Shown here: one piece after another, positions 35,281-45,426 of the stretch
How positions within the stretch are numbered: position 1 is the first letter of the stretch
How the letters are laid out: each line of letters begins with the position of its first letter
Assembly: GCA_003439945.1 (NCBI GenBank)
Contig: QVRM01002806.1
Coordinates: forward strand, 1,169,001 to 1,233,000
DNA length: 64,000 bases
Direction of reading: 5' to 3'
DNA from: Dermanyssus gallinae
Taxonomy: Eukaryota; Arthropoda; Arachnida; Mesostigmata; Dermanyssidae
Notes under the pieces: generated by a model
The model's input: only the letters and a program-made list of their open reading frames with translations
Told to the model about the DNA's origin: nothing
Database searches by the model: none
Position numbers and translations under genes: made by a program

Positions 35281-35999
35281 GCCTAAACACCTTCGAATGT
35301 GGTACTGGGGCGTTAGTAGTCGACGATTTTGCTACCGACGGAAATTTGGGGATATAATATTTTGAGAAGAAAATACATCATTTAGGAAAGAAGCGGGGCT
35401 TAAAAGGCATATACCTTTAAGGACAGCATTCAAAGTAACAGCAGGGAGTGTAGACGTAGGCCGGGGACCGGGCCAAGACTGAATAGTATCCTCTTTTCTA
35501 ACGAGAGTTAGGGAAGTGTACTTACCAAGGGGATTTAAATAGAGTCATATGAGTGTAAATTGGCGAATCTGATGAAAGGTAGACTAGGGATGATGTTAAT
35601 TTTTTTATTATATTAAGGCCGTTTGCAATGGCGAAGAAAATGACACAAAGGCGATACAAGGAGAAAAAACAAACATATTGGGAAAGCCAAGAGAGGGCAC
35701 TGTTGCAAGAAGCAGTGAAACAACCGCACATGTGGCTAAAATAGAAAAGAAAACGGCAGTGCCCAGTGGAGACCGGGCGACTGATTAAGGATTTTGCTAG
35801 TGTGCTGCAGGGAGCCGACACCACCTAAAAAGAAATAACATTATACAATGGGCCTTGAGACGAAGAAACAGAATTTGCACGTGAACGGATAATTCAATCA
35901 GTCACAGTCTAAAACGTTGTCAGAGAAATTTAAAGGGCGCTTAGGGCCAAATGATAAGAGACGAACATTTAAAGCAAACGCTGGCACCCCCCACCATGC

Positions 36000-37020
36000 T
36001 GGAAAGCTTTATTTGACAAATGCCTAAAATCCGGGAAAATGCGTAAAGCGTGGAAGGAGGATACCCTGATTGTCACACCGAACACTAAAAGCACAGAAAC
36101 AAGGCCGGAATCTTGGAGGGGAATAACACTTAAGAGTTGCCCCTATAACATTTTCTCGGGGATTAGATCAGATAGACTAGAGCACTTCTTCGAAACCAGA
36201 AATGCAATACCAGAAGAACAACATGGGTTCAGAAGGTCGAAGTCGACCCGACGAGAAATTTGGGAAACTCTATCAGAGCCAAGATTACCGTTATACACAA
36301 TATTTATAGATCTTAAAGCCGCCTTTTACTTAGCGCCACAAAGTAGGATTATAGAAAAGTTAGCTTTAGAGGGAGTTCCGCATCGTTTACTAAAACTTTA
36401 AAACACCACCTTTGTTGGGGAGGGTACATATACATCGACAACGGTATTGGGGGAAGGTGACGGACTTAGCCCATTGCTTTTTTTGGTACTATTGGGAGGG
36501 CCATCTAACCGGGTGAAGCTGGGGTGAACCCAGGAGTGGGCAAGTACTTTAATGTATGCAGATGACATTTCGGTCTATGGCAGGAGTTCATTTAGGGTTA
36601 AGCCGACTCATTAATTATATGGACGATATGAGACTTAGTATTAACTGACAAAAGACAGTAACAGTAAATTTCCAAGGGGAGGTCGATAGGCGAAAGACGG
36701 CGTTCTTCGAGCCAGGGGTAATATAGCGAATTTTGTAAATAAATACACATATTAAGGGGTCACTGTAACGTCAAATGGTAGCAGTTTCCGAAAGCATATT
36801 AAAACCAACGTAGGAAAAGCCATTCGAGCGGCAGCGGCAATTAGAAACCCGCAAGTGCTGTCAATACATACCGCGTCTGCCCTTTTCAAAATTAAAATAG
36901 AACCAATAGCAACATTTGGCATATTGCTTATATGGGATAAATTAAGAGAGGCAGAACTACAGTTACAAGATAGAGTTCGGTTTATTTTATGAAGCGAGTT
37001 TTGGGGTTAGCTAATTCTTG
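36000..37020 (+). pseudogene. LINE family B reverse transcriptase
   Basis: An open piece at 36039-36401 reads RPESWRGITLKSCPYNIFSG, then PEEQHGFRRSKSTRREIWET, then LYTIFIDLKAAFYLAPQSRI (block A, catalytic Asp in IDLKAAF) and EGVPHRLLKL. Block B is frameshifted; block C is TLMYADDISVYGR (YADD at 36555-36566). Downstream VTSNGSSFRKHIKTNVGKAI and PIATFGILLIWDKLREAELQ match the minus-strand copy at 43434-44120 (MKGTTFGQHIAERTRKSLVA and SVAAYGIQVIWEHLSLLQLE). Both catalytic blocks survive in pieces, but several stops make it inactive. Confidence 0.75.
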
Positions 37021-37139
37021 TGGGAATATAATTGTTCATATTTTAGGGAGGGGGCTCTAATGGCACAGGAATTACAAGTACGGTGGAATTTAGCTAAGAC
37101 CACGGCGTTCACGGCCTACACTAAAAAGTAGGGGGAAAA

Positions 37140-37380
37140 TTAAAGAACATAGACATAGAAATATACACGAAGCTAGCAATGAAGGGTACAACCTGGAAAT
37201 CAGCCGGATATAAGAATAGGCATCTAAATGCGGCATTTGCAGCCCACGGGTTCCATCGCGTGTTATGCAGCAGACACGAATTCCACAATGCTTAGGAAAG
37301 TTGTAGTTGCGCGAAATGCTTAGGCCATTGCGAAAGATACCACGCCGCAGCATGTCCAGCAGTTCAGTCAGTAGCTGAAC
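37140..37380 (+). pseudogene. LINE family B C-terminal Cys-His motif
   Basis: Reads KGTTWKSAGYKNRHLNAAFA, HGFHRVLCSR and then SCSCAKCLGHCERYHAAACP. The C-x-C-x2-C...YH-x4-C pattern recurs in the other family B copy (GCVCRLCSQPCPIYHLDTCQ, about 43215-43285). The motif is therefore a family trait and not chance. Confidence 0.6.
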
Positions 37381-37454
37381 TCGCAACATGAGAGAAGATC
37401 CGGTGATGTAGAAGAACCACTAATTGAGACTGATATACTTGTGTATAATTTACC

Positions 37455-37540
37455 CATCCTGGGTGTTAATAATAATATTAATATTAATAATATAATATAT
37501 TAATATTAATATTATTATTAATATTAATAATATATATTTT
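37455..37540. repeat. AT-rich palindromic TAATATTA array
   Basis: Runs of TTAATATTAATAATA and their complement face each other across ATAATATATT. The whole block can fold on itself and sits just 3' of LINE family B. It may be that element's tail or a fold-back of a (TAA)n-type tail. Confidence 0.75.
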
Positions 37541-38339
37541 TTTGCTTTAACTGTATTTTTTTTACTGTAAAGGTAATTTTCATTTGCTGGAATAAATGCA
37601 GTTGTCTGAATGCCCAAGCGTAAAAAAATACCTACGCTTTAAGATGCACGCACAAATAAAGACAAGATGTCTATAACTCTTCTGTCTGCTAATGCTAATC
37701 TCATACTGTGGTAAACACATTTGCTGTTGATAGCATTGTTCGGTGATTTAGTGAAACTGTTACTCTTCCCTTTCCTATAGAGTGCACTTGACTTCATTTA
37801 TAAAATTAACAATTACTTGTCATACCAATTGTTACGTTAAGATGCGGCCAAGAAATATATGGCATTTTAAACTTCGAATTTAGTCAGCACATCATCAATT
37901 TTGTGGAGACTTTATTTTGTTTTCTAAGAAAATATTATGCTGCCTTATTCTAGCAAGTTCCCATGCAAAAATAAAAGAATAATTACTAATTATAGATCCA
38001 TTAATGAACAGTCAAATTTTGATGAGATATATTTGTGTTTTCCTTCCCAAACGGATGTACGACTTTCCGGTATAGAACTCATATCTGGTTAGATAGAAAA
38101 CAAAGCTGGTTTAAAGAGTAGACTAAAGATTCTTAAGACGCCTGGGTCTGATATGCACACGATTCACATACATTTATGCGCCTAGTTTACACATTTGCAC
38201 ACATTTACACACATTTTCCTGACTTACTCAAGCACACACATTTGCACCAATACATATATTTCCACATAAATACATTTGTCTATTTGCTTTAACAAAATTT
38301 GGTCACATACTGCACAACTACCTTCGCGAATTTCTTCAC

Positions 38340-39130
38340 AGACGAGAGTGGTCGAATTTATCGAGGAAGGAAGCCCCAAATAATAACAGGTGGTAGGCGA
38401 GACTGTCTACGAAGAGCATTCCAGTGGGCAGCCTTCAATTTTTGTGAGCTTACCTTACGGCGCGAAGGATGAAGCTTATTGATGCTGCGCCTAAGAGCGG
38501 TCCAAGACCAGGAGGGATACAAAACAATGTCCGCTACCAATTGAATTCTTGTCAACGATTTTAGAAAAACAATACTCTTTTTTGTAGTGAGCTGGTTGGA
38601 CAACGCGTCAAAAGCATGGGCGACATTAGCCGCGCCCTACAATTGTAACCCGCTAGTGTTCTGCATAGGGTTAGCAAACAAGCCTACGGAAGACATGTCG
38701 TGGCGCCGCGTGTAAAATGAAGTGGATATGATGCAAAACTGCAGGATGTGTCCTAGGCATAACAATAACAATATAGTGGTCAGACAAAAGAGTAGTTAAC
38801 CAGACAGCAGGAATACTGAAAACGCACTACAATTTGCCACAGAGATGTAATCCATGAATGTTCCCGATGACGCATAATCTCTTGAAAAACAGAACGCTGA
38901 ATATTCCTCACAGAGAGGTCTGCCAAGGAGGTTGATATTCGAGTCTTCCAATGCGAAGTAAGGAAGGACAGGCGTTGCAATAACAACGTCTTCTAGAGCA
39001 TCGAGCAGAGTGCTTCTATGAGTGAAATGACTGCAGTTGAAGCCAACAATTTAAACATCGATTTCAGAATTATTTTTTACTTGAGGACAAACTGCCTGAA
39101 CCCGTCGCTAATCGCTAACAGAAAAACGTC
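38340..39130 (-). pseudogene. LINE family A relative, endonuclease and linker fragment
   Basis: The minus strand reads IVGFNCSHFTHRSTLLDALE, then EDSNINLLGRPLCEEYSAF, then FMDYISVANCSAFSVFLL. This parallels IVGFYSNHMSCKDTLLNALD, GDANVNLL and CIDHIAVSNCSRF of the element at 28498-29322. After further decay the linker helix TALRRSINKLHPSRRKVSS appears (38358-38603), matching the RRLRRRVNKLYRRHRK region. It is more diverged than the 3' tail copy at 3171, so it is an older insertion. Confidence 0.7.
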
Positions 39131-39251
39131 GAAAAAACTGTACAGTTTGACAGCACGTAAATCCCGACTTCACCGCTCTGTCCCTCTGACCTACGACCTG
39201 CTATATAATAAGCTCAATAGTAGCATATGCCTGAAGTCGACTGCTTCTCTT

Positions 39252-39282
39252 TAATAATAATAATAATAATAATAATAAAAAT
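39252..39282. repeat. (TAA)n microsatellite between two LINE fragments
   Basis: About nine ATA/TAA units separate the minus-strand family A fragment from the plus-strand LINE C-terminus. Confidence 0.9.
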
Positions 39283-39289
39283 GCATGCA

Positions 39290-39801
39290 GCCAACCTGTT
39301 GACTCTGATGGTCAAAACCCTGGCAGACTCACAAGACACGCGGAACTCAAAACCATAGTAGGAAGAGCCCTTAGAAGGGCAGGGATACCATCTACACCCG
39401 AGCCGAAAGGTCTTTATGGAAGTAGTGAGCTACGACCTGACGGGGTCACCATTCCGCTATGGTCACATGGTAAAAGCCTTGCACGGAATGTAACCGTTTC
39501 ATGCACAGCGGCCTTGTCGTATCTACGTCACAGCGCAGTTGAATCTGGATGGGTTGCAGAACGCGCGGACTCTGAAAAACGAAGAAAGTATATCGAGCTG
39601 TCAAGGAGGTACCACTTTGTACCCATTGCATTGGAGACACTTGGGCCCATTAGCACAGGTACGGCAAAAATCCCGAAGGACATTGGAAAGCGTATAGAAG
39701 ATATTACGGGTGATCGACGCGAGGCCATGTTTTTGAGACAGATGATGTATTTGGCCGTGTGTAGGGGGAACGTGGCTTCTATTATAGGCGCCATGAATTA
39801 A
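39290..39801 (+). pseudogene. LINE C-terminal domain (family C), open to its stop
   Basis: An uninterrupted plus-strand frame reads HAELKTIVGRALRRAGIPS, PEPKGLYGSSELRPDGVTIP, LWSHGKSLARNVTVSCTAAL, VAERADSEKRRKYIELSRRY, HFVPIALETLGPISTG, IGKRIEDITGDRREAMFLRQ and CRGNVASIIGAMN, then TAA at 39799. This is a conserved C-terminal module of LINE ORF2 proteins ('RPDGxT', 'KYxxL', 'FVPxAxETLG', 'TGDxRexxFLxQ', 'RGNxASIxG'). It lacks the reverse transcriptase, so it is a 5'-truncated insertion. A (TAA)n/T-rich tail follows at 39850-39868. It is better preserved than the copies at 21361 and 52630. Confidence 0.75.
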
Positions 39802-39962
39802 AGAAATCAGCAGAGCATCATGAACCTGGCTTAAACGCTCATACCTCACAATAATAATAATAATTTTTTTCGTCTGCAAGCGCTAGCCGTGAGTGGACAC
39901 GCTTGCATCGAGCTCCCATATAAAACGGTTCTTTTCGGTGAAAATACTGTGCTACGACTAGT

Positions 39963-41060
39963 GTGAAGTGCACAAAAGGTTCTTTCGGATACAGTGATCA
40001 TCCTCAGTGTAAAAACGAAAAAAAACTTGCTCGAGTTGTCTTACCCGGCTCTACCGAAGTCGTAGTGGATACGCCTTCGAAAGCTGAACGGATGCACCAA
40101 ACTGAAGATAATGTTGTGGACCAGACCACCTGCACCACAGATGAGCCAGGTTTAGTGCATACACTGCCACCGAACATCTGTTCACAGCCAAGCAACTCTC
40201 GACCGGGGTCACCATATACGCCTCATCAAGGGTTGTCAGTTACCCGTTTGAACAACAGTGATTATTGTGACTATTCACCACAATCATCTCGCTCGTCATC
40301 ACCTCTGTTGTGCTGCAAAGCCGGCAGACGATCAGGAGAGGAGGGCAGCCACAGGTGCGGTGTCAAGCGTCACAGATCGAAGACGTCGTCAACCGAAACA
40401 GTGGCAGCAAGGGAACGCCAGCGCCGAGAAGCCAGGCTAGCCGAGATGGTGGAGAGGGCGACTGACAACGACCCGATAGATCTAAACAGTGAGGATGACG
40501 ATCAACCGTCCGAAACAGATGACAGCATCTCACACGCTGCCGATGAGAGAGGAGTGTGGAATCACATCCCAACTCGGCAAGAGAAAGCGACAAAAGTTGC
40601 CGCTAAGAAAGTAGCCAAAGAGATCGCCTCCGCGGATACACAAAGAGAGAGAAAGACAATCTCTTCGACGGCTCTGCCGGAATTAATTTTTCACTTGCCA
40701 GATAACCCTGAAGCACTAAGACCGCTTAGTGTTTTTCAGATAACTGTAGAGCTTAGCAAGGGTTTCCCGGGAGCCAAGGCGCGAATAACGACGCACGGGA
40801 AATTGGCAATTTGCCTCAAAGACCCAACGCAAACGGTAACAGCAAAAAAGCTCGATAGCATTTGTGGTGTGAAAATACAACACTGCCCAGACACATCAGC
40901 ATTCTGGGGCAGAATCAATGGAGTTAACCCTCAATTCACCGAGGAAGACATCCTACATTGCCTTCGAGATCAAGGCGTCATTCAGGTAGTACCTCTTTCG
41001 AGGTTTGATAGAACTCGGCAAGAAAATAAGTTTTCCCTATGGAGGGAAGACGCGGAAACG
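39963..41060 (+). CDS. LINE ORF1-like protein, open for about 366 codons
   Basis: The longest open frame in the window; it stays open to 41246, but the last about 60 codons lie in inverted-repeat sequence. It has no early ATG (the first is near 40092). Residues 1-150 are Ser/Pro-rich and polar. Residues 145-175 are highly charged (AARERQRREARLAEMVERA), followed by an acidic patch. Residues about 245-355 form a compact domain (LRPLSVFQITVELSKGFPGA, KLDSICGVKIQHCPDTSAF, INGVNPQFTEEDILHCLRD). The pattern 'x-x-G-V-x-P-x-x-T-E-E-D-I-L-x-x-L' is that of the RRM-like domain of LINE ORF1 (gag) proteins, which coats element RNA. Zinc knuckles should follow but are replaced by the palindrome. Which ORF2 it belonged to is unknown. 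Confidence 0.6.
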
Positions 41061-41665
41061 TCTTGTTTAGGAGAGACAGTGGAGTTTACAAAAATAGTTT
41101 TTCTGCCATTTTTTCTCCTACATAGTTGTGGGAAATCTACGTTTGCAGGAGAAGGAACCGATTACACCTGCGTGTTCGGAGGAAAATTCTGCACAACGGA
41201 AGACACTTCAGTAGCTTGCGTAGCAAAAAGCGAATACCCAGATTAAGGAAAGTCATGAAAATTCGATATGCTGTTATGTCGTACGTAAACGCTTTTTCGT
41301 GAAAAATCGTAAACTTTTTCCATTACCACCAAAAGTGTATGTCCAAAAGACCACTTTCACGCAATAGCAAATTTAATGCCCACCACTTTCGTACCAAAGT
41401 GATGATGCTACGTTACGTAGTTGTCAAGTCACTAAGCTTTTTCGATAGCCATATCGAAAGCGAAGACATGCATATTTGCATAGGGCGTATAAGAAAGTTA
41501 GGTACATATTTTGAGGTTTGGTAGAACTCAGCAAGAGCATAATTTTTCCTAGTGGAAGGAGGGAGCGGAAACGTCTTGGCAAAATTTTACGGTTCTGAAC
41601 GTGAAAACTTTTACGTAAAACATAACAACTATGACTGTCAAAAACGCTTAGTTACTTGACAACTA

Positions 41666-42558
41666 TTAGGTAAGTCAAAAAGTTCGTCGGCTTTCTGGGA
41701 CCACATTTTTGAAATTCCCGCGCTCTGCAGTAGGGCCGCCTGAGAGTGCGGCTGGGTGTTTACATTCAGGAGCAGACCCGTGGCGGCGCGACGGTATAAT
41801 GGTTCCAACTTTACCGTTTCGTTTGCGGAATTGGCAGCTGTTTGCAATGGAGGACAAAATTACGCATTTTCGACACATTATGTTGTTCTCCTACTGTGAA
41901 GGCATAAGTGCAGCGCAAACAACCCGGAGGATATGTGCAGTCTACGGCGAAAACGCAGCACACAAGAGGTTCTCAGGCCGCAGCTATCCCTAAACCCGAA
42001 ATTCATCAGAAGAAGGTTATGCTGTGCTGCTGGTGGGACTGTAAGGGCGGCGTGTATTTTGAGCTGCTTCCAATGGGTCAGACGATCAACTCCGTCGTCT
42101 ACTGCAGACAACTCGAAGATTTGAAGGCTGCAGTAGCAACGAGGCGCCCGGAATTGTCAAACAGGTGGGGCGTCACTTTTCAACATGATAAGGCGGCACC
42201 ACACAAAGATTTGGCCACCCGGAAAAAATTGGCGGAGTTTGATTGGGATGTGCTGCCGCACCCAGCTTATAGTCCCGACCTCGCACCATCTAATTATCAC
42301 TTGTTCAGGTCTCTCCAGAACTCCCTTGATGGCACAACATTTGAATCGTTGGAGGCTATAAAAAATCACCTCACTCAGTATTTCGACGAGAAGGACAAGA
42401 CGTTCTGGGAGAAAGGAATCATGGATCTACCGAGGCGATGGGCGAAGGTTATCGAACAAAACGGTCAATATATATATTGAATAAAAATACAGTTGTCTGC
42501 ATAAATAAGGCTCTTTAAAATCGGGTAAAAAAGCCGACGTACTTTTTGACTTACCTAA
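41666..42558 (+). mobile_element. Internally deleted mariner inside the inverted repeat
   Basis: Ends are TTAGGTAAGTCAAAAAGT (41666 on) and its complement (to 42558), with one mismatch over about 29 bases, flanked by TA on both sides (41664-41665 and 42559-42560). Removing 893 bases plus one TA joins ACTTGACAAC|TA|CGTAACGC, which exactly continues the complementarity of the palindrome arm. The insertion is therefore younger than the inverted repeat. A full mariner is about 1.3 kb; the missing piece is internal. Confidence 0.9.
41847..42480 (+). pseudogene. Mariner transposase, internally deleted
   Basis: Starts at ATG 41847: MEDKITHFRHIMLFSYCEGI then SAAQTTRRICAVYGENAA (first helix-turn-helix). 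Near 41960 the frame shifts +1 and resumes at PKPEIHQKKVMLCCWWDCKG in the catalytic domain. It continues FQHDKAAPH (second catalytic Asp), HPAYSPDLAPSNYHLFRSLQ and MDLPRRWAKVIEQNGQYIY to the natural stop at 42480. About 150 residues are deleted, including the second helix-turn-helix and the first catalytic Asp. The third catalytic Asp of D34D is changed to Asn (SNYHLF for SDYHLF, 34 residues after the second). It cannot be active. Confidence 0.88.
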
Positions 42559-43002
42559 TACGTAACGCAGCATTATCACCTTGGTACGAAAATGATGGGC
42601 ATTAAATTTGCTATTGCGTGAGAGTGGACTTTTAGACGTACATTTTGGGTCGCAATGGAAAAAGTTCACGATTTTTCATGAAAAAGCGTTAACGTAAAAT
42701 ATCGAATTTTCATGACTTTACTTAATTTGGGTATTCGCCTTTTGCTACGCAAGCTAGTGAAATGTCTTCCGTTGTGCATAATTTTCCTCCGAACACGCCG
42801 GTGTAATCGGTTCCTTCATGCGTTGACCTCATGCGTTGGTTCTCCCGCAAACGTAGATTTCGCACAACTATGTAGGAGAAAAAAAGGCAGAAAAACAACT
42901 TTTATAAACAGACGTTTCCGCGTCTTCCCTTCATAGGGAAAACTTATTTTCTTGCCGAGTTCTATCAAACCTCGAAAGAAGTACAATACTCCCTGAATGA
43001 CC

Positions 43003-43004
<2 letters not shown>

Positions 43005-43041
<37 letters not shown>
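43005..43041. repeat. (TA)n array at the right end of the inverted repeat
   Basis: Alternating TA immediately right of the palindrome arm, following CCATG. Confidence 0.92.
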
Positions 43042-43043
<2 letters not shown>

Positions 43044-43194
43044 GCATTTATTAATCATTTACAATGCGTTTGCACACTCGGCAGTGCTCGCCTTATCATC
43101 ATCATTTATTTATTGCACCATATGTATGGTATGTATATATATAGACCATTGTAACAAAACACATGCTTATAGATAAGTAATAAAATATCATCGA

Positions 43195-44155
43195 GCTAAC
43201 TGCGTAAGAGAAATAGCTCTCTGACAGGTATCGAGATGGTAGATAGGGCACGGCTGGCTACATAAACGGCACACACAGCCGACATCAGGATCGTGAAAGC
43301 CTCTTCAATGGCAGAGTTTATGGTGAAACCCGTGAAGTGAATAGCGGGTCACGAGATGTCGGTTGGGTTGTAGTGGTCTCTGCCAGTTCTGTGTGACCAT
43401 TGCTGGCGAATTAAAGAAGCTTCCGGAAACTGCTCAAACTTTCTTCATAGAGTTTTCTCTAAATTGAATAAGAGCAACGGTTTCTAAGAGACGGAATCTA
43501 GTTACTGGATCTTCTACAAGTGGTTGAGTAGAAGTCATAAGGTAAACTAGACGGTTTTTCGCATTTCGTGGCAATCCAATGGCTAGCTCGAAAAACGTAG
43601 GCTTAACCTTATCTAGTTTTTCTAGCTGTAATAGGCTGAGGTGTTCCCATATGACCTGGATGCCGTAGGCCGCCACCGAAGCAACTTTCAGGTCAAAAAG
43701 TGCTTTGAGTGTGGTCAGGGATAATTGTTGGGGCTTTTCGATTGTAGACATCGCGACTAGACTTTTTCTGGTTCGTTCGGCGATGTGTTGTCCAAAGGTT
43801 GTGCCCTTCATCGAAAAGTTAGCCCCAAGGTAACAGAAGGTGTTAACGAACTCGACTGCACCAGTACTGAGTTTCAAGCGATCGGACCGAGCAAGCGGTC
43901 CCCCAGGTCTAAATTTGATAGCTTTTGTTTTGTCGGCGTTAATCTTAAGGCCGTTGTTCTCGCAGTACCCCTCCAGGGTGCGTATGCTTTGCTGCAACTC
44001 CAACTTGTCACGACTGTACATGACGATATCGTCAGCATATAGTATGATGCCGACCGTATCGTGTTCATTGTGAATTATTGGCAGATCGCTGAGAAGGATA
44101 GAAAAAAGCAGTGGGCACATTTTATCACCTTGAGCATAACCTGTGGTCTGGATTA
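43195..44155 (-). pseudogene. LINE family B, RT 3' half and C-terminal motif (copy 2)
   Basis: The minus strand enters at TTGYAQGDKMCPLLFSILLS (RT block B), then GIILYADDIVMYSR (block C, YADD at 44028-44039), LQQSIRTLEGYCENNGLKIN, ADKTKAIKFRPGG (block D), VEFVNTFCYLGANFSMKGTT and AAYGIQVIWEHLSLLQLEKL, open to 43434. After a frameshift come FHDPDVGCVCRLCSQPCPIY and HLDTCQ at about 43215-43285, the same C-terminal Cys-His pattern as copy 1. The 5' side is cut at about 44155, exactly where the R2-like relic ends. The surviving part is much less damaged than copy 1. Confidence 0.85.
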
Positions 44156-44164
44156 TTATTAAGT

Positions 44165-45425
44165 GCTCGCCTTAATAAAAATGGTGGTAAAAAGGTGTCA
44201 CGCGAGGTTAAGAATCAGCTGTCCGTGTTCTTGCTTGATGGTAGCCCTCGCTCTTATGGACTCGGTGCAAGTGGTATATCCTTAAGGTCCCTTGCAACGT
44301 TAAGACGGTAAGATCCATAAGATTGCTCTTCGTGACGCCGAGCCCCAAGAGCGTACTCGCAGATTCGGAGTCTCATACACCACTCATAGAGATAGTGATG
44401 GGTCCGAATCTGCGAGGTTTTTGCGGGTCGGGGAGCGCCGCTCTTAGGAACTCGATGTCATATTTGGTGATCTTGTTCTGCCGCGCTTTTGCCAGTCCCT
44501 GTTCGGGCCGCAAACCTCGGCATCTAAAACCCAGACCTCGGTAGGTGTTGCTATTACGACGTCGGGCTTTAGATCCGGTGCGTCCGGTCGACGGAATACT
44601 CGCTTGCGAACGACCTCATGACCCCTCTCGGGGAGACGAGCGCCACGCGATCACAGACGTCGTCATGTCTCTTTATAGTTTGCTTGTGTGTTGTATCGCA
44701 CATCTGAGTTACATGAACCAACGTTTCAGGCGCATGACACCCTTGCCTACAACGTGTGTTGTAGCCTAGGCGTCCCTTGGCCAATCTGGCACACGTTGGT
44801 AGTGCGTTGATTCTAAGCTTTAGTAGGTTTAAATACTCCTTACCAGATAGGTAGGGCATACTCTTAATCCAGTAATGTATAAAGGGCGTTTCGTGTGCTT
44901 TTTTAAAATGTGCCCCATCAAACGTGTTGTGTAGTTGTTAAGACCAGTAATCGGTCACTTGTGTAGCGGTCTCAATGGAGGTTTCCAATCGCTAGCAAAG
45001 AAGTCTTGTTTTCGCAAGGTCTTGTTTGAAGTGCTCGGTGGTTAGCACCTATTTGACCCCAGGGTGCGTGGAAGAGTCTAGTGCTGTCAGACGGGAGAAG
45101 CGGAGTCTGGGGATAAATGTTTGGATGCAGGGGATGTCCAGACCGCCGTGCGCTGTGTGCGTGTAGAGGTAGGCGTTCGGCACCGAGTTTTCGAGCTTAA
45201 GTCATTTTGACCTAACAGCCTTTCTGATCTCTTTGTCTAGGTCGCTAAGGAATGCATTTCTTTCAAAAATATGAGTCTTTAGTGGAGTTTAAAGGGAGCT
45301 ATCGTGATTCTGTTGAGTAAATTAAGGAGTATATCCTTGGTGGAGTCAACTCTGCCATTGCTGTTAAAGCCGACTCTCAGATATCTACATCGATCGCTCA
45401 TACCTTTAACTGGCAATTAATTAAT
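44165..45425 (-). pseudogene. R2-type LINE relic with restriction-like endonuclease
   Basis: The minus strand, from 45425 down, shows: RT thumb remnants (RYLRVGFNSNGRVDSTKDIL, DLDKEIRKAVRSK, AYLYTHTAHGGLDIP); KEYLNLLKLRINALPTCARL; the zinc finger CRQGCHAPETLVHVTQMC (C-x3-C-x7-H-x4-C); then TTHKQTIKRHDDVCDRV. After one frameshift comes LKPDVVIATPTEVWVLDAE, which contains P-D-x12-D (KPD at 44561-44569, second Asp 44522-44524). The end is RFGPITISMSGV, TLLGLGVTKSNLMDLTVLTL and QGTLRIYHLHR. This order (RT, CCHC, RLE) is specific to R2/R4/NeSL-type LINEs, unlike the AP-endonuclease elements elsewhere in the window. The 3' end (TTAATAATAAT) is near 44155-44165. The 5' part is missing. Confidence 0.85.
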
Positions 45426-45426
45426 T

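Larger units (their letters stand above)
33700..37440 (+). mobile_element. LINE family B, decayed copy (gag knuckles, EN, RT)
   Basis: A plus-strand non-LTR retrotransposon relic with parts in the expected order: gag-like CCHC knuckles (33877-34050), AP-endonuclease (about 34730-35280), reverse transcriptase (about 36000-37020) and a C-terminal cysteine-histidine motif (about 37140-37350). Stops and frameshifts are frequent, and internal segments between endonuclease and RT have decayed. A second copy of the same family, minus strand, lies at 43195-44155. A triple-knuckle ORF1 puts it in the I/Jockey/R1 superclade in the broad sense. Confidence 0.75.
40977..43008. repeat. Long inverted repeat (about 460-bp arms) with a nested mariner
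   Basis: The left arm 40977-41440 is complementary, in order, to 42559-43008 and then, across the inserted mariner, to 41640-41665. Shared landmarks include CTCCTACATAGTTGTG, GGAACCGATTACAC, GCACAACGGAAGACA and GCAATAGCAAATTTAATGCC. Arms agree at roughly 85-90% by eye, with small indels. The about 200-bp spacer (41441-41639) contains a direct, diverged copy (41508-41585) of arm sequence 41003-41067. The left arm begins inside the ORF1-like frame. It may be a fold-back element or an inverted duplication of the locus. Confidence 0.85.
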
